A DNA stretch of 64,000 bases from Notoacmeibacter sp. GTDB taxonomy: Bacteria > Pseudomonadota > Alphaproteobacteria > Rhizobiales > Rhizobiaceae. The notes under the pieces were generated by a model that did no database searches, was not told the DNA's origin, and saw only the letters and a program-made list of their open reading frames with translations. The DNA lies in the NCBI GenBank assembly GCA_019912385.1, contig JAIOIW010000038.1, positions 1 through 64,000 on the forward strand. The letters are read 5' to 3'. Of this stretch, positions 53,480-64,000 are shown in pieces (the stretch's first letter is position 1; each line of letters starts with the position of its first letter). Position numbers and translations under genes: made by a program.

Positions 53480-54700
53480 TCAGTCTGTAGCAATATCGCG
53501 CACAAGCAGGACATCGATGGGTGCGCCGATTTCGGCTGGCGGCGCGAAGGGCGGGCGGATCGCCAGGCAATTGGCATCGGCCAGCGTCTTGAGCATCGAG
53601 GAGTCCTGGCGCGCGAATGGCGTCACAGTCAGTTCGCCGCCTACAATCCGGCATACGGCGCGCAGGTAGTCCTGGCGCTGGTCGTTTTCGCCCAGCGCGA
53701 CGGCGAGCCTGCCACGGCGCATGTCGGGACGGTGGGCGCGGCCCGACAGCCTTGCCAGCAGCGGCTTCAGGAAGAGATGCGAGCAGACCAGGCTCGACAC
53801 CGGATTGCCCGGCAGGCCGAGCACATGGCAAGCGCCGAAGCGGCCGACCATCAACGGCTTGCCGGGGCGCATGGCAATCTTCCAGAAATCGAGCGTCATG
53901 CCGGCTTCCGTCAGGACGTCCTGGACGAGGTCGTGATCGCCCACTGAAGCGCCGCCAAGCGTGACAATGATATCCGCCGGGATGGCCAATGCAGTCTCGA
54001 TTGCCGAACGGATAGCCGCCGGATCGTCGGGCGCGATGCCGAGGTCGACGACATCCGCGCCGGCCTGGCGCACGATGGCGGCAACGCCATAGCTGTTCGA
54101 CGCAATGATTTGATCCGGCCCGGGCTCGCTCCCGGGCACCACCAGTTCGTCGCCCGTGGCGAGGATCGCCACCCGAGGCCGGCGGACGACAGGCAGCGTG
54201 GTGTGGTTTGCCGCGGCCGCCAGCGACAGGGCAGCCGCGTCCAATTCACGTCCGGCCTCGAGAACGGCATCGCCAAGCGTGAAATCGAGTCCTGCCGGGC
54301 GCACATGACGTCCCTTGGTTTCGCTGGCCAGCGCCTCGATGCGGTCCTGGCTCAGCACGCGCGTATCTTCCTGGATCAGGATCGTGTCGGCACCTTGGGG
54401 AACCGGCGCGCCGGTGAATATCCGTACACATTCCCCGGCACCGACCGTGCCGGAAAAACCGTGGCCGGCGGGGGCGATGCCGATGACCCTGAGTTGCGCC
54501 GGAATGTTGGCGATGTCGGCGGCGCGCACTGCGTATCCGTCCATGGCCGAAGCAGGAAAAGGGGGCTGCGTGCGCAGCGCCTTCACGGCTTTCGCCAGAA
54601 CACGGCCGGCCGCTTCGTCCAGCCCGACGTCCTCCGCGCCCAGCGTCTGCGCGCTCTTCAAGAGGCGTTGCAGGGCTTCCTCGACCGGCAGCAATGCCAC
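53480..54700 (-). CDS. moeA: Molybdopterin molybdotransferase MoeA
   Basis: It inserts molybdate into adenylated molybdopterin; 406 aa. The N-terminal region starts LLPVEEALQRLL with AMDGYAVRA; the MoCF-binding domain has VAILATGDELV, QIIASNSYGVAAIVRQAGADVVDLG and TLGGASVGDHDLVQDVL; then GKPLMVGRFGACHVLGLPGNPVSSLV. The start is 5 bp after the moaC stop. I recall lexA as the next gene in rhizobia; here the ectoine cluster lies between. Confidence 0.95.
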   Translation of the reverse strand: MALLPVEEALQRLLKSAQTLGAEDVGLDEAAGRVLAKAVKALRTQPPFPASAMDGYAVRAADIANIPAQLRVIGIAPAGHGFSGTVGAGECVRIFTGAPVPQGADTILIQEDTRVLSQDRIEALASETKGRHVRPAGLDFTLGDAVLEAGRELDAAALSLAAAANHTTLPVVRRPRVAILATGDELVVPGSEPGPDQIIASNSYGVAAIVRQAGADVVDLGIAPDDPAAIRSAIETALAIPADIIVTLGGASVGDHDLVQDVLTEAGMTLDFWKIAMRPGKPLMVGRFGACHVLGLPGNPVSSLVCSHLFLKPLLARLSGRAHRPDMRRGRLAVALGENDQRQDYLRAVCRIVGGELTVTPFARQDSSMLKTLADANCLAIRPPFAPPAEIGAPIDVLLVRDIATD

Positions 54701-54705
54701 GGCGT

Positions 54706-55194
54706 TCAGGCCTCCGCCCGCCAGGTGCCCGACTTGCCGCCCGTCTTCTCGATCAGGCGGATGCCGGTCAGGACCATTGCCTTGTCGACTGCCTTTGCCA
54801 TGTCATAGATTGTCAGGCAGGCGACGGATGCCGCAGTCAGCGCTTCCATCTCGACACCGGTCTTGCCGGTAACGCGTGCGGTTGCGCGGACGCGCAGTCC
54901 GGGAAGGCTTTCGTCCGGTTCGATATCGACGGCGACCTTGGTCAGCAGCAACGGGTGGCAGAGCGGGATCAGTTCGTGGGTCCTTTTCGCTGCCATGATG
55001 CCCGCGATGCGCGCGGTCCCGATCACATCGCCCTTCCTGGCATTGCCTTCGAGGATCATGGCAAGCGTGGCCGGTTGCATCACCACGGCGCCTTCGGCAA
55101 TTGCGACACGCTCGCTATCGGCTTTTGCGCCGACATCGACCATGTTGGCCTTGCCCGAAGCGTCGATGTGGGAAAGCACAGGTTTTTCCGCCAT
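54706..55194 (-). CDS. moaC: Cyclic pyranopterin monophosphate synthase MoaC
   Basis: The second step of molybdopterin synthesis; 162 aa, hexameric. Motifs: [25 protein letters not shown], the [29 protein letters not shown] block with the active-site Lys/His, and [26 protein letters not shown]. Three bases separate it from trpC, giving a compact trpDC-moaC-moeA operon. Confidence 0.97.
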   Translation of the reverse strand: MAEKPVLSHIDASGKANMVDVGAKADSERVAIAEGAVVMQPATLAMILEGNARKGDVIGTARIAGIMAAKRTHELIPLCHPLLLTKVAVDIEPDESLPGLRVRATARVTGKTGVEMEALTAASVACLTIYDMAKAVDKAMVLTGIRLIEKTGGKSGTWRAEA

Positions 55195-55197
55195 GGT

Positions 55198-56016
55198 CTA
55201 TTCCGCCGCGTTTGCCGGGGCTCGCGAGCCTTCGAGCAGGAACCGGGTTGCCGCCGCCACGTCCGCCTGGCGCATCAGGCTTTCGCCGACCAGAAAGGTC
55301 GTGATGTTGTGCGCCGCGAGCCTGCGGCAATCTTCATGGGTAAAGATCCCGCTTTCGCCAACCAGCAGACGGTCGTCCGGCACCATAGCGGCCAGCCGTT
55401 CCGACGTCGCAAGATCGACATTGAACGTCCTCAGGTTGCGGTTGTTGATGCCGACCAGGCGCGATTGCAGCGTCAGCGCGCGCTCCATCTCCGCTTCGTC
55501 GTGAACCTCGATGAGCGCGTCCATGCCCAGCGAAAAAGCGGTTTCCTCGAGCGCACGCGCCTCGTCGTCGCCAAGGCTTGCCATGATGATGAGGATGGCG
55601 TCGGCGCCCCAGCTTCTGGCCTCCTGGACCTGGTAGGGTTCGAACATGAAGTCCTTGCGCAGCGCCGGCAGGTCGCAGGCGGCGCGGGCGGCGGTCAGGA
55701 ATTCAGGCGCGCCCTGGAAGGAGGGCCGGTCGGTCAGCACCGAGAGACAGGTCGCCCCGCCTTCGGCATAGGCCCTGGCGAGGGCGGGCGGGTCGAAGTC
55801 GGCACGGATCAGGCCCTTGGACGGGCTGGCCTTCTTGATCTCGGCGATCAGGCCGAATTGTCCCTTTGCCTTCCGGCCTTCCAGCGCGGCGAGGAATCCG
55901 CGCGGGGCCGGCTGGTCCTTGGCCCGCGCCACGATTTCACTCATTGGCACGGCGACTTTCGCCGCCGCGATCTCCTCGCGCTTGTAGGCTTCGATCTTCT
56001 TCAGGATATCGGCCAT
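55198..56016 (-). CDS. trpC: Indole-3-glycerol phosphate synthase
   Basis: A TIM-barrel enzyme of tryptophan synthesis, 272 aa. Conserved blocks: [71 protein letters not shown] and [16 protein letters not shown]. The ATG at 56016 shares a base with the trpD stop (TGATG), so it is coupled to trpD. Confidence 0.97.
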   Translation of the reverse strand: MADILKKIEAYKREEIAAAKVAVPMSEIVARAKDQPAPRGFLAALEGRKAKGQFGLIAEIKKASPSKGLIRADFDPPALARAYAEGGATCLSVLTDRPSFQGAPEFLTAARAACDLPALRKDFMFEPYQVQEARSWGADAILIIMASLGDDEARALEETAFSLGMDALIEVHDEAEMERALTLQSRLVGINNRNLRTFNVDLATSERLAAMVPDDRLLVGESGIFTHEDCRRLAAHNITTFLVGESLMRQADVAAATRFLLEGSRAPANAAE

Positions 56017-57035
56017 CAATCCCTACCGGCGTTGGAAACCGCCACGAGGCGTTCAAGCGCCGCAAATGCGCGGCCTTCGTCGAGCGAAGCTTCTGCCAGC
56101 TTCACGCCGTCGACAAGATTGCCGGCCTCGCCGGCAACGATCAGCGAGGCAGCGGCATTGAGCAATGCGATATCGCGGAAAGCGTTCTTCTCCCCGGAAA
56201 GGACCGCCCGCAGCGCCTCGGCATTGTGCGCGGCATCGCCGCCCTTGAGATCGGCCATGTCCGCGCGGGGCAGGCCGGCGTCCTCCGGCGTGATCTCGAA
56301 AGTCCTGATCTCGCCATCCTCGAGCGCCGCCACCTTCGTCGTGCCAGCCGTCGTCATTTCGTCGAGCCCGTCGCCGTGGACCACCCAGACGTTTTCAGAG
56401 CCGAGTTCCTTCATGACATGAGCGATCGGTTCCACCCACTGCGGCGAAAAGACCCCGATGAGCTGCCGCCTGACGCCAGCAGGGTTTGACAGGGGGCCGA
56501 GCAGGTTGAAGATCGTACGCGTGCCGAGTTCCACCCGGGTGGGGCCGACATGGCGCATGGCAGAATGATGCATGGGCGCAAACATGAAGCCCAGGCCTGC
56601 CTCGCGGATGCAACGCGCGATCATGCCGGCGCCGATCTCGATATTCACGCCCAGCGCGGCAAGCGTATCGGCAGCGCCCGATTTCGACGACAGGGCGCGG
56701 TTGCCGTGCTTGGCGACCGGAACGCCGCAACCGGCGACGATGAAGGCGGTACAGGTGGAGACGTTGTAGGAGCCCGACGCATCGCCGCCGGTTCCCACGA
56801 TGTCGATGGCATCTTCCGGTGCCTCGACCGGCAGCATCTTGGCGCGCATGGTGCTGACCGCGCCCTTGATCTCGTCCACGGTTTCGCCGCGGACGCGGAG
56901 CGCCATCAGGAAGGCCCCGATTTGGCTTGGGGTCGCGTCGCCCGACATGATGATGTCAAAGGCTTCCCTTGCCTCGCCGAAGTCGAGCGAACTGCCGTCC
57001 GCGACCTTGGCTATGGCTTTCTTCAGTTCGCTCAT
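56016..57035 (-). CDS. trpD: Anthranilate phosphoribosyltransferase
   Basis: It transfers phosphoribose from PRPP to anthranilate; 339 aa. The PRPP-binding motif is [19 protein letters not shown] and the anthranilate site [40 protein letters not shown] and [15 protein letters not shown] follow. It is first in the trpDC-moaC-moeA series, 64 bp after ppiD. Confidence 0.97.
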   Translation of the reverse strand: MSELKKAIAKVADGSSLDFGEAREAFDIIMSGDATPSQIGAFLMALRVRGETVDEIKGAVSTMRAKMLPVEAPEDAIDIVGTGGDASGSYNVSTCTAFIVAGCGVPVAKHGNRALSSKSGAADTLAALGVNIEIGAGMIARCIREAGLGFMFAPMHHSAMRHVGPTRVELGTRTIFNLLGPLSNPAGVRRQLIGVFSPQWVEPIAHVMKELGSENVWVVHGDGLDEMTTAGTTKVAALEDGEIRTFEITPEDAGLPRADMADLKGGDAAHNAEALRAVLSGEKNAFRDIALLNAAASLIVAGEAGNLVDGVKLAEASLDEGRAFAALERLVAVSNAGRD

Positions 57036-57099
57036 GCTGTCACCGCCCGCCGCCGTGTCTCCGTGTCCCGTCGCGTTATGTAGGAACTGCGCCCCGATC

Positions 57100-58989
57100 T
57101 CAAAAACTGAGTGCGCGTTGCAGTGCCGCGCGATCCATCGTCACGCCATACTGCTTTTGCAGTTTTCCGACGAGTTGGTCCAGCAAATCATCGGAGAAGG
57201 CGCTGGTGAGCGCGGTGCGTTCCTGTTCCGCAATGGCCTCTGCGCTCGCACCTGCCGGTTCGAAGACTTCGGTGACCTTGAAAATGATCTGCGACTGGCC
57301 CGAGGGTCCGGGAAAAAGGCCGGTCTTGCCTTCGGTTACCGCGAAGGCCGCATTCACGCCGGCACTGCCGAGGTCCGCATCGTCCGCGCCGCGCTTGGCG
57401 CCGCGCTTGATCTGCTTTTCCAGACCGAGTTCTGCCGCGATATCGTCGAGCGTCGCACCGTCGGCCACACGCTTTTCCAGTTCGCCGGCCTTGGTGGCCA
57501 GGCGATCTTCCGCCTCGTGCTTTCTCCAGTCTTCGATCACCCTGGCGCGGACTTCATCCAGCGAACGGTCGCGCGCGGCGATGACGTCGAGAACCTCATA
57601 CCAGAGGAACCCCGATCGACCGATATTGATCGCCGGGTTCTCCGCCCGGGGTGTCGCCTCGAAGGCGCCCCTCAGCAGTGCGGCCGATTCAGGGATATCC
57701 TTGAGGATCGTCCCGTCGGGAGCCTGCCCAAAGCGATCCACGGCGTCGATCACTTCCATCCCGATCTTGAGCTTCGCGGCCGCTTCGGCCATGGTCGCGC
57801 CGCCGGCCCGCGTGTCATCATAGGTGTCGTGGACGTCGAGCAGGACGCGATTGGCCTCGACCAACGCCAGTTCCCTGCGAATTTCCGGGGCAGCCTCTTC
57901 CAGCGGACGCACGATCTCGGGATTGATCTCGGTGACCCTGAGAATGACGGCGCCGAACGCACCCTTAACGATTCCGCTGACCTCGTTGAGGCCGAGCGCG
58001 AATGCCGCATCGGCAATGGCCGGATCCGGTATATCGGCTTTCTGCACCGTTCCAAGATCGGTATCGGCAGCCGACTTGCCCTCGGCCTCGGCAAGTTCGT
58101 CGAAGGTCGTGCCCGCGCGCAGCCTGTCGAGCGCGTTCCTGGCGGCCTCGTCGCTCCTGTACACGATCTGCTGGACCTTGCGGGTTTCCGGCGTCGTGAA
58201 CTTCGCGATGTTCCCTTCATAGTCCTTGCGCACCTGTTCGTCAGTAATCACCGACGGATCGGCAATCGCTTCAGGATCAAGGACGAGATAGGCAATCTTG
58301 CGGTATTCCGGCGCCGCATAGGCGGCCTTGTTCTCTTCGAAATAGGCCTTGAGAACCTCGTCCGACGGAGATTCGATGGGCTCTACACTCGATACCGGCA
58401 CCTTCACGAACTCCACCGTGCGGTCTTCGCCGCGGTAAAGCGCCAGGGCCTTGAGAAAGGTATCGGGGATCGCCACGCCGTCGGAAACCGCCTCGACGAT
58501 CTGCTGACGCACGGCAACCTGCTCGCGGTTCTTAAGATAGTCCTGGGGGCGCATGCCGACATTGCGCAAAACGGCGTCGAAGGTGCGGCGGTCGAACCGG
58601 CCATCCGGGCCGCGAAACGCCGGGTCCTCTGTGGTCAGCGCGGCGAGACGGTCCTTGGAAAGCCCCAGGCGCATCTCGCGGGCCTGCTCGTCGAGAACCG
58701 CGCCGGCAACAAGCTGCGCCATGACCTGGCTGTCGACACCGGCAGCCTGCGCCTGCTCGCGCGTGATCTGCTGACCCGTCCGCTGACTTAGGACACGCAA
58801 TTGCCGGTCATAGGCCAGCCGGAACTCGACAACGTCGACGGTGGTTTCGCCGGCGGTCACGACCGAGTCTGAATTGAAGCCTTCAACCAGGCGGCCGGAT
58901 ATGCCCCAAACGGCGAAACTGGCCACGAGAAGAACCAGCAGCGCCTTGACGGCCCATGAACCGGCTGCATTGCGGAGAGAATTCAGCAT
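57100..58989 (-). CDS. ppiD: PpiD-like periplasmic chaperone with a rotamase (parvulin) domain
   Basis: An inner-membrane anchored folding factor for exported proteins, 629 aa. One N-terminal helix (about 12-31, [22 protein letters not shown]) is followed by a SurA_N-like region (about 38-150) and a PPIC rotamase domain (about 245-370: [38 protein letters not shown]). A second SurA-type segment reaches the end. The start ATG 58989 ([11 protein letters not shown]) is standard; an upstream frame adds 14 unlikely residues. It is divergent from tpiA. Confidence 0.93.
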   Translation of the reverse strand: MLNSLRNAAGSWAVKALLVLLVASFAVWGISGRLVEGFNSDSVVTAGETTVDVVEFRLAYDRQLRVLSQRTGQQITREQAQAAGVDSQVMAQLVAGAVLDEQAREMRLGLSKDRLAALTTEDPAFRGPDGRFDRRTFDAVLRNVGMRPQDYLKNREQVAVRQQIVEAVSDGVAIPDTFLKALALYRGEDRTVEFVKVPVSSVEPIESPSDEVLKAYFEENKAAYAAPEYRKIAYLVLDPEAIADPSVITDEQVRKDYEGNIAKFTTPETRKVQQIVYRSDEAARNALDRLRAGTTFDELAEAEGKSAADTDLGTVQKADIPDPAIADAAFALGLNEVSGIVKGAFGAVILRVTEINPEIVRPLEEAAPEIRRELALVEANRVLLDVHDTYDDTRAGGATMAEAAAKLKIGMEVIDAVDRFGQAPDGTILKDIPESAALLRGAFEATPRAENPAINIGRSGFLWYEVLDVIAARDRSLDEVRARVIEDWRKHEAEDRLATKAGELEKRVADGATLDDIAAELGLEKQIKRGAKRGADDADLGSAGVNAAFAVTEGKTGLFPGPSGQSQIIFKVTEVFEPAGASAEAIAEQERTALTSAFSDDLLDQLVGKLQKQYGVTMDRAALQRALSF

Positions 58990-59235
58990 TCCAAATCCTG
59001 TCTTGTTGCGCGTCCGTGATGCAAGCTGCACCCCATAGCCCGCGGGATGGATGGGCAGCCTGGTGCCGGCGAAGCCCGGACTTCATGACCAAAGCCGGTT
59101 GTCCGCACGGCAATTGTTGCGTTTCTCGTGAGGCAAATAGCCTCGATAAGCCCTGCTGTCGATTGCTTTATAAACGGATTCCGTCCATCAGATGGCGAAA
59201 TCGACGCAAAGACGAAACAAGGGAGCTATCAAGGG

Positions 59236-60000
59236 ATGACACCGGGTATTCGGCCGCTCGTCGCGGGAAACTGGAAGATGAACGGAACGGCGAAGAGCCT
59301 GATCGATTTGCAGGGCATCGCCAAGGGATACTCCTCCGGCCTGGAAGCGCAATGCGATGCGCTGATATGCGTCCCCGCAACATTGTTGTCTCGGGCTTCC
59401 GAAATCGCCGCGAGCACTGACGTCAGGACCGGCGGACAGGACTGCCACCCCAGCGAGTCCGGCGCCCACACAGGCGACATTTCCGCCGAGATGATCAGGG
59501 ACGCCGGCGGAACTTTCGTCATCGTTGGACATTCCGAGCGCCGGACCGACCACGGTGAAGGCGATGCGCTCGTCCACGCGAAGGCCGAAGCCGGCTGGCG
59601 CGCCGGTCTCGTGTCGATCATCTGCATCGGCGAGACGGAGGCACAGCGCAAGGCCGGCGAGACGCTCAGGGTGCTCGAACGCCAGATCGACGGATCGGTA
59701 CCGGCTGGGGCAAAAGCGACAAACACCATCGTCGCCTATGAACCGGTCTGGGCGATCGGCACCGGCCTGACGCCGACGGCCGATGACGTCGCCGAGGCCC
59801 ATGCCCATATCCGCAAGTGCCTTGCGGAAAAAATCGGCGACGAAGCCCGGACCATGCGCATACTCTATGGCGGGTCCGTCAAGCCGTCCAATGCCACCGA
59901 GCTGCTTGCGGTCGCCAATGTCGACGGCGCGCTTGTCGGCGGTGCCAGCCTGAAGGCAGCCGATTTCCTCGCCATCGCCGAGGCCTATCTGTCCATCTGA
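59236..60000 (+). CDS. tpiA: Triosephosphate isomerase
   Basis: It interconverts dihydroxyacetone phosphate and glyceraldehyde-3-phosphate; 254 aa. Lys14 (GNWKMNG), His99 (VIVGHSERR) and Glu169 ([13 protein letters not shown]) form the active site, and [13 protein letters not shown] holds the phosphate loop. Start ATG 59236 follows GGGAGC and AAGGG; the upstream frame lacks TIM similarity. Confidence 0.98.
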   Translation: MTPGIRPLVAGNWKMNGTAKSLIDLQGIAKGYSSGLEAQCDALICVPATLLSRASEIAASTDVRTGGQDCHPSESGAHTGDISAEMIRDAGGTFVIVGHSERRTDHGEGDALVHAKAEAGWRAGLVSIICIGETEAQRKAGETLRVLERQIDGSVPAGAKATNTIVAYEPVWAIGTGLTPTADDVAEAHAHIRKCLAEKIGDEARTMRILYGGSVKPSNATELLAVANVDGALVGGASLKAADFLAIAEAYLSI

Positions 60001-60145
60001 GCTTGCGGGCCGGACCGGCCGCTTCCATATAGGACGGAAGCGGGCGGTAACGGCTCTTGGAAAAATCACCGATCCCGTGTAAGGAGCCGCGAGCGCGCGG
60101 CCGATCCTGGCGGCGTGCCCCGCCGAAATGCTGGAATTTGTCGCC

Positions 60146-60550
60146 ATGGAAACCGTTGTCATCGTCATTCATCTCATCGTCGTGCTCGCGCTTGTGGGCG
60201 TGGTGCTGTTGCAGCGCTCCGAGGGCGGTGGTCTGGGAATTGGCGGGGGATCGGGTTTCATGACCGCTCGCGGCGCGGCGAACGCGCTGACCCGCACGAC
60301 CGCCATCCTGGCGGCGGCGTTCTTCGCGACCTCGCTTGGCTTGTCGCTCATCGCCCGCTACGGCGAGCAGCCGACCGACATCCTCGACCGTGTCTCGACC
60401 CAACCAGCGAGCCAGCAGGGCGGGTTGCTCGACCAGCTCGGCGGCGGCGTGTCCGGCGACAAGCCGGTTGATACCGGTGCTCCGGCGGGAAGCGATGCGG
60501 CTCCGCAGCAGCCTGCCGTGCCAGTTTCGCCGGTGCCCAGCGGCCAGTAA
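60146..60550 (+). CDS. secG: Preprotein translocase subunit SecG
   Basis: An auxiliary subunit of the SecYEG channel. The 134-aa product has two membrane helices around the conserved VLLQRSEGGGLGIGGGSGFM (about 20-40) and a Pro/Ala/Gly-rich cytosolic tail typical of rhizobia. The ATG at 60146 gives METVVIVIHL, the usual start; an ATG at 60128 adds six residues. It ends at an intrinsic terminator. Confidence 0.95.
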   Translation: METVVIVIHLIVVLALVGVVLLQRSEGGGLGIGGGSGFMTARGAANALTRTTAILAAAFFATSLGLSLIARYGEQPTDILDRVSTQPASQQGGLLDQLGGGVSGDKPVDTGAPAGSDAAPQQPAVPVSPVPSGQ

Positions 60551-60575
60551 TCTACGGCGAACAGAGGACGTGAAA

Positions 60576-60600
60576 GGGCAGGCCTCGGCCTGCTTTTTTT
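60576..60600 (+). terminator. Intrinsic terminator after secG
   Basis: GCAGGCC (60578-60584) and GGCCTGC (60587-60593) form a stem followed by seven T (60594-60600), with AAAG upstream allowing A-U extension. Strong canonical terminator. Confidence 0.9.
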
Positions 60601-60733
60601 ATTGAAATTCTTTGCGCAACTCCCGAGCAGACGGCTTGCGGGATTCCAGCGATTGAAATATTTCCGGCCTGAATAACGGTGTCGGCGCCGGGACCAGCCC
60701 CGACGGCGCACCGGCAACCACAGGACAATCGAG

Positions 60734-61429
60734 ATGAAATCGCGCAGCCTTGCCGCTACGCTCGCAGTGCTGATTGCCTCCAGCACGCCCGCTCTTGCCG
60801 AATTCAACTGGAGTCTTTTCAAGCGCGACAGCTTTTCCTCGCTCAACAATTCGCCCGAAAACGCACTGCGCGCCTCCCGAAAGGGCAAGGCGGGCAACAA
60901 CGCCGCCGCCGTGGAGGAGCTGGCCAAGCCGGAACCGGAACTGGTCAAGCCCGCGTCCCACTACCTGTCCAAGTGGGCGCCCAAATCCGTGCCATTCAAC
61001 GGATACAGGCGCGGCACGATCGTGATCGATACGAAGGAGCGCTATCTCTATTTCGTCGAGTCCGCGTTTTCGGCGCGGCGCTACAGGGTGGCCGTCGGCC
61101 GCGAGGGCCTGCTTTTCACCGGTCACGCAAAAGTGGGCGACATGCAGGAATGGCCGCGCTGGGTCCCGACAGCCGAGATGATCCAGCGTGATCCGAAAAA
61201 ATATGCAAGATACGAGGACGGAATGGACGGCGGACCGGCCAATCCGCTCGGCGCGCGCGCCATCTACCTCTACCAGGGCAAGACGGATACCCATATCCGT
61301 ATCCACGGCACCAATGCACCCGAGACGATCGGTACCGCCTCGTCGAATGGTTGTTTCCGCATGCTCAACGAGCATGTGATGGAAATCTACGACAGGGTAA
61401 AGATGGGCGCTGAGGTGGTCGTTCTCTGA
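60734..61429 (+). CDS. L,D-transpeptidase (YkuD domain)
   Basis: A periplasmic enzyme that makes 3-3 peptidoglycan cross-links or attaches proteins; 231 aa. Signal peptide 1-22 (ATLAVLIASSTPALA). The YkuD domain (about 94-231) has IVIDTKERYLYF, His191 (IRIHGTN) and the catalytic SSNGCFRM with Cys207. Members of this group are abundant in rhizobia, which lack a lateral elongasome and rely on L,D-cross-links. Promoter downstream of the secG terminator; convergent with cinA. Confidence 0.95.
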   Translation: MKSRSLAATLAVLIASSTPALAEFNWSLFKRDSFSSLNNSPENALRASRKGKAGNNAAAVEELAKPEPELVKPASHYLSKWAPKSVPFNGYRRGTIVIDTKERYLYFVESAFSARRYRVAVGREGLLFTGHAKVGDMQEWPRWVPTAEMIQRDPKKYARYEDGMDGGPANPLGARAIYLYQGKTDTHIRIHGTNAPETIGTASSNGCFRMLNEHVMEIYDRVKMGAEVVVL

Positions 61430-61470
61430 AAAGGTCGCCAGCAGCCGCATTCCCAGCGGAACATTCAGGA

Positions 61471-61953
61471 TCAGCCGAGCGCGTCGGCCAGCAGTTTCAG
61501 CGCGTAGTCGGTGGCGGTGGATCGCACATCCGCCCGTCCCGGACCGGGAAACAGGCGCTTTTCGGAACGCAGCTCTCCTTCGGCGGTCGCGACAGCGAAC
61601 CAGACCAGGCCGACGGGCTTTCCCGGCGTCGCGCCGCCGGGTCCGGCTATTCCGGTGACCGAGACCGCGAGCGCCGCCCGCGAACGCTTGAGCGCTCCGG
61701 CCGCCATTTCCAGCGCTGTCTCGGCGCTGACGGCGCCATGGGCGTCAAGCGTCGAGCGCTGAACGCCCAGCATGTCCATCTTGGCTTCGTTCGAGTATGT
61801 CACGAAACCGCGGTCGAACACGTCGGATGATCCGGCGATGTCGGTCAGGCGGGTAGCAATCATCCCCCCGGTGCAGCTTTCGGCGGTGGCGATCATGACG
61901 CCTCGCACCCGCGCGCGGTCGATAATCTGTTCGGAAAGGGACGGTTCGCTCAT
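61471..61953 (-). CDS. CinA family protein, nicotinamide-nucleotide amidohydrolase (PncC) domain
   Basis: It deamidates NMN to nicotinate mononucleotide in the NAD salvage cycle, by homology to PncC; 160 aa, the stand-alone C-terminal domain of CinA. Motifs: [53 protein letters not shown]. Its start overlaps the ispDF stop (ATGA). Confidence 0.92.
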   Translation of the reverse strand: MSEPSLSEQIIDRARVRGVMIATAESCTGGMIATRLTDIAGSSDVFDRGFVTYSNEAKMDMLGVQRSTLDAHGAVSAETALEMAAGALKRSRAALAVSVTGIAGPGGATPGKPVGLVWFAVATAEGELRSEKRLFPGPGRADVRSTATDYALKLLADALG

Positions 61954-63167
61954 TCCGGCACCTCGCCTGGATAGATCACATTCGCCGTGACGATTGCCGC
62001 AATGCCTTCGCCACGGCCGACGAAACCCAGACCCTCGTTGGTCGTCGCCTTGACGGATACTCGGCCGGGCGCGATGCCAAGCATATCAGCCATGGCAGCC
62101 GTCATTGCCTCACGGTGCGGGCCGATCTTCGGCGCCTCGGCAATCAGCGTCACGTCGGCATTGGCGATTCGGCCGCCGGCTTTTCGCACAAGGCGGACGG
62201 CGTGTTCCACGAACAGGCGCGATGCCACGCCCTTCCAGCGCGGGTCGGACGGTGGGAAATGGGTGCCGATATCGCCCGCTCCGATCGTCGCGAGCAGGGC
62301 GTCAGTCAGCGCGTGCAAACCGACATCGGCATCGGAATGGCCGGCGAGCTTGCGATCGAACGGGATTTTCACTCCGCAAAGGACAACGGCGGTTCCGGCC
62401 TCGAATGCGTGGACATCGTAGCCGTTTCCGGTTCTTACATCCGGAAAGCGTCCGGAAAGCAGGGTGTCAGCCATCGCAATGTCCCTCGACCAGGTGAGCT
62501 TCACGTTTTCGGACGTTCCTTCGACAAGCCGCACGGGAATACCCGCCCATTCGGCGAGACCCGCATCGTCGGTGAACCGGGCGAGGCCCTGTGCCGCAGC
62601 CGCGCGGTGAGCAGCAAGAATCGCGGCAAACGGGAAGGCCTGGGGCGTCTGCGCCGCAAACAAGCCGTCGCGGGATACCGTTTCGACAATGACGCGGTCT
62701 GCGCCGGCGCGTTTCAGCGTGTCGGTCACGGGCATGGCGGCGGCGACGCCGTTCTCGCCGTCGAGCGCATCGATGATCCGTCCGAGCAAATCATGGCCAA
62801 CGAAGGGGCGCACGCCGTCGTGGATCAGGACTTGGCCGATCCCGCACCCGGCAAGCGCCTCCAAGCCGAGGCGAACGGAATCCTGCCGGCTGGTGCCGCC
62901 CGTGACGGCAAAGACCCGATCGTCAAGCAGCGGACCCGCTGCCGCTTTCAGCAGGTCCCCATCATCGGCATGGATGACGACTGCAATTTTCCCGACACGG
63001 TCATCCTGCTTGAGGGCCTCGATCGTATGTGCAATCACCGCTTTGCCGCCGATCGAGCGGTATTGTTTCGGCCCTTGCACCGATTGACCGGCCCGTTCGC
63101 CACGACCCGCAGCGACGATGACAGCCCCGATACGGCTTCCGGTTTGCACCATGGGTTGGCTCGGCAC
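61950..63167 (-). CDS. ispDF: Bifunctional IspD/IspF, MEP isoprenoid pathway
   Basis: A fusion of 2-C-methyl-D-erythritol 4-phosphate cytidylyltransferase and MEcPP synthase; 405 aa. IspD (about 8-235): [32 protein letters not shown] and AQTPQAFPF. IspF (about 245-405): [32 protein letters not shown] and [19 protein letters not shown] chose GTG 63167 because AGGGAG lies eight bases upstream; the next ATG, 63152, has no ribosome-binding site. Divergent from dusB. Confidence 0.95.
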   Translation of the reverse strand: MPSQPMVQTGSRIGAVIVAAGRGERAGQSVQGPKQYRSIGGKAVIAHTIEALKQDDRVGKIAVVIHADDGDLLKAAAGPLLDDRVFAVTGGTSRQDSVRLGLEALAGCGIGQVLIHDGVRPFVGHDLLGRIIDALDGENGVAAAMPVTDTLKRAGADRVIVETVSRDGLFAAQTPQAFPFAAILAAHRAAAAQGLARFTDDAGLAEWAGIPVRLVEGTSENVKLTWSRDIAMADTLLSGRFPDVRTGNGYDVHAFEAGTAVVLCGVKIPFDRKLAGHSDADVGLHALTDALLATIGAGDIGTHFPPSDPRWKGVASRLFVEHAVRLVRKAGGRIANADVTLIAEAPKIGPHREAMTAAMADMLGIAPGRVSVKATTNEGLGFVGRGEGIAAIVTANVIYPGEVPE

Positions 63168-63324
63168 CTGAATATCTCCCTGTCGGGTGCTGGAATAGGC
63201 GGGGCGCGGCCCGTTGGCCAGAAAAATCATGCGCCAGGGACATCCGGTCGAAATTCGCCGGTTGCACCGCAGCAAGAAAATGTCTAGTAAACAGGCAACA
63301 TCAATTCCTGCATTGAATTTGTGC

Positions 63325-64000
63325 ATGTCGGAAACATCAATCCTCGGGACACCACTCAGCGTCGGCAACGTGACACTGCCGAACAGGGTATTTCTCGCGC
63401 CGATGTCGGGCGTAACCGATCAGCCGTTCAGGCTGCGCGCTCATCGTGCCGGCGCCGGCCTGACGGTGAGCGAAATGGTGGCGAGCGGCGAACTCGCAAA
63501 AGGCCGGGCGGAATCGGAACGGCGCATTCGTCTCGCGGGCGTACCGATCCAGTCGGTGCAGATCGTCGGGCGCGAAGCAGTAGCGATGGCGGAAGCGGCG
63601 CTAATCGCCGAGGGCGCGGGTGCGGACATCATCGACATCAACATGGGTTGCCCGGCGAAAAAGGTCACCGGCGGGGCATGTGGTTCGGCGTTGATGCGCG
63701 ACCCGGATCACGCCCTTCGGCTTGTTGAAGCGGTCGTCGGCGCGGTCAGGGTGCCGGTGACACTCAAGATGCGACTGGGCTGGGACGACAACTCGCTGAA
63801 CGCGCCGGAAATCGCCCGCCGCGCGGAGAATGCAGGCATCCGCATGATAACTGTTCACGGACGCACGCGCTGCCAGTTCTACAAGGGCAGGGCGGACTGG
63901 CGGGCGATCCGGGCCGTGCGCGAGGCCGTCACGGTTCCGCTGGTGGCCAACGGTGATGTCGAGACAGCACAGGACGCCCGCGAAATCCTCGGTCAATCGG
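63325..64000 (+). CDS. dusB: tRNA-dihydrouridine synthase DusB (3' end outside window)
   Basis: A flavin enzyme that reduces uridine in the tRNA D-loop; 225 codons are in view of about 330. From the ATG at 63325 the frame reads [57 protein letters not shown] (catalytic Cys) and [17 protein letters not shown]. Also known as nifR3; in rhizobia it usually heads the dusB-ntrB-ntrC operon, which would lie to the right of the window. Confidence 0.95.
   Translation, partial: MSETSILGTPLSVGNVTLPNRVFLAPMSGVTDQPFRLRAHRAGAGLTVSEMVASGELAKGRAESERRIRLAGVPIQSVQIVGREAVAMAEAALIAEGAGADIIDINMGCPAKKVTGGACGSALMRDPDHALRLVEAVVGAVRVPVTLKMRLGWDDNSLNAPEIARRAENAGIRMITVHGRTRCQFYKGRADWRAIRAVREAVTVPLVANGDVETAQDAREILGQS

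Noticed and set aside
56800-58791. 663-codon plus-strand frame opposite trpD and ppiD
   Set aside because: Antisense to genes with clear homology and codon use; no start context or domain.
1-64000. CRISPR arrays, complete insertion sequences, phage genes, rRNA operons
   Set aside because: No regularly spaced repeats, transposase genes with terminal inverted repeats, phage structural genes or rRNA sequence were seen.

Overview
The window looks like a chromosomal segment of a Hyphomicrobiales (rhizobial-type) alphaproteobacterium. The DNA is GC-rich. Several gene orders are those I recall from Rhizobium, Brucella and Mesorhizobium relatives: phasin-clpS-clpA, rpsB-tsf-pyrH-frr-uppS-cdsA-rseP-bamA-lpxD-fabZ-lpxA-lpxI-lpxB-gltA, ppiD-trpD-trpC-moaC-moeA, and ispDF divergent from dusB. 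It also carries MipZ, an EipB-family protein, DUF1489 and an alphaproteobacterial SOS box of the GTTC-N7-GTTC type. No rRNA, tRNA or CRISPR was seen.

Layout. 1-2.2 kb: queA (5' end outside the window) coupled to tgt. 2.3-7.5 kb: mgtE, a MerR regulator with a perfect 20-bp palindromic operator, a coupled DUF1624 membrane acyltransferase/ICMT-like methyltransferase pair, an aldo-keto reductase and a YdcF-like protein. 7.5-11.1 kb: a 42-codon membrane ORF with its own terminator, L-serine dehydratase, DUF1489 and mipZ. 11.2-11.75 kb: a scar holding a recombinase helix-turn-helix fragment and the 3' end of a spore-coat-U-like gene. 11.9-13.3 kb: a coupled VWA protein and membrane J-domain protein. 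13.4-18.3 kb: D,D-carboxypeptidase, phasin, clpS, clpA. 18.4-24.4 kb: azlCD, PAP2 protein, HIT, FemAB-like, GDPD, RidA, eipB. 24.6-37.8 kb: a long translation, isoprenoid/phospholipid, outer-membrane assembly and lipid A superoperon. 37.8-44.3 kb: gltA, gltX, comEC, lexA.

44.6-53.4 kb is a compact (hydroxy)ectoine catabolic cluster: a FadR-type GntR regulator, an ArgE-like M20 deacetylase and ectoine hydrolase on the minus strand; eutB, eutC, an AsnC/Lrp regulator, a semialdehyde dehydrogenase and a class III transaminase on the plus strand. Inferred flow: hydroxyectoine is turned into ectoine by EutB/EutC; ectoine is opened to N-acetyl-diaminobutyrate, deacetylated, transaminated to aspartate semialdehyde and oxidised to aspartate. 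The cluster sits between lexA and moeA, genes I expect to be adjacent in relatives, so it looks like an inserted cassette. It lacks an AstE-type EutE/DoeB, EutA and a transporter.

53.5-64 kb: moeA, moaC, trpC, trpD, ppiD on the minus strand; tpiA, secG and an L,D-transpeptidase on the plus strand; cinA and ispDF on the minus strand; and dusB running off the right edge.

The most interesting regulatory signal is a set of TGC-N3-GCA inverted repeats in front of both the phasin gene (two copies) and gltA (three copies). They resemble PhaR/AniA operators and would link polyhydroxybutyrate granules to TCA entry. I found no wholly new system. The best candidates for undescribed biology are the VWA/J-domain pair, the variant ectoine cluster with its TGTACA operators, and the small membrane ORF.
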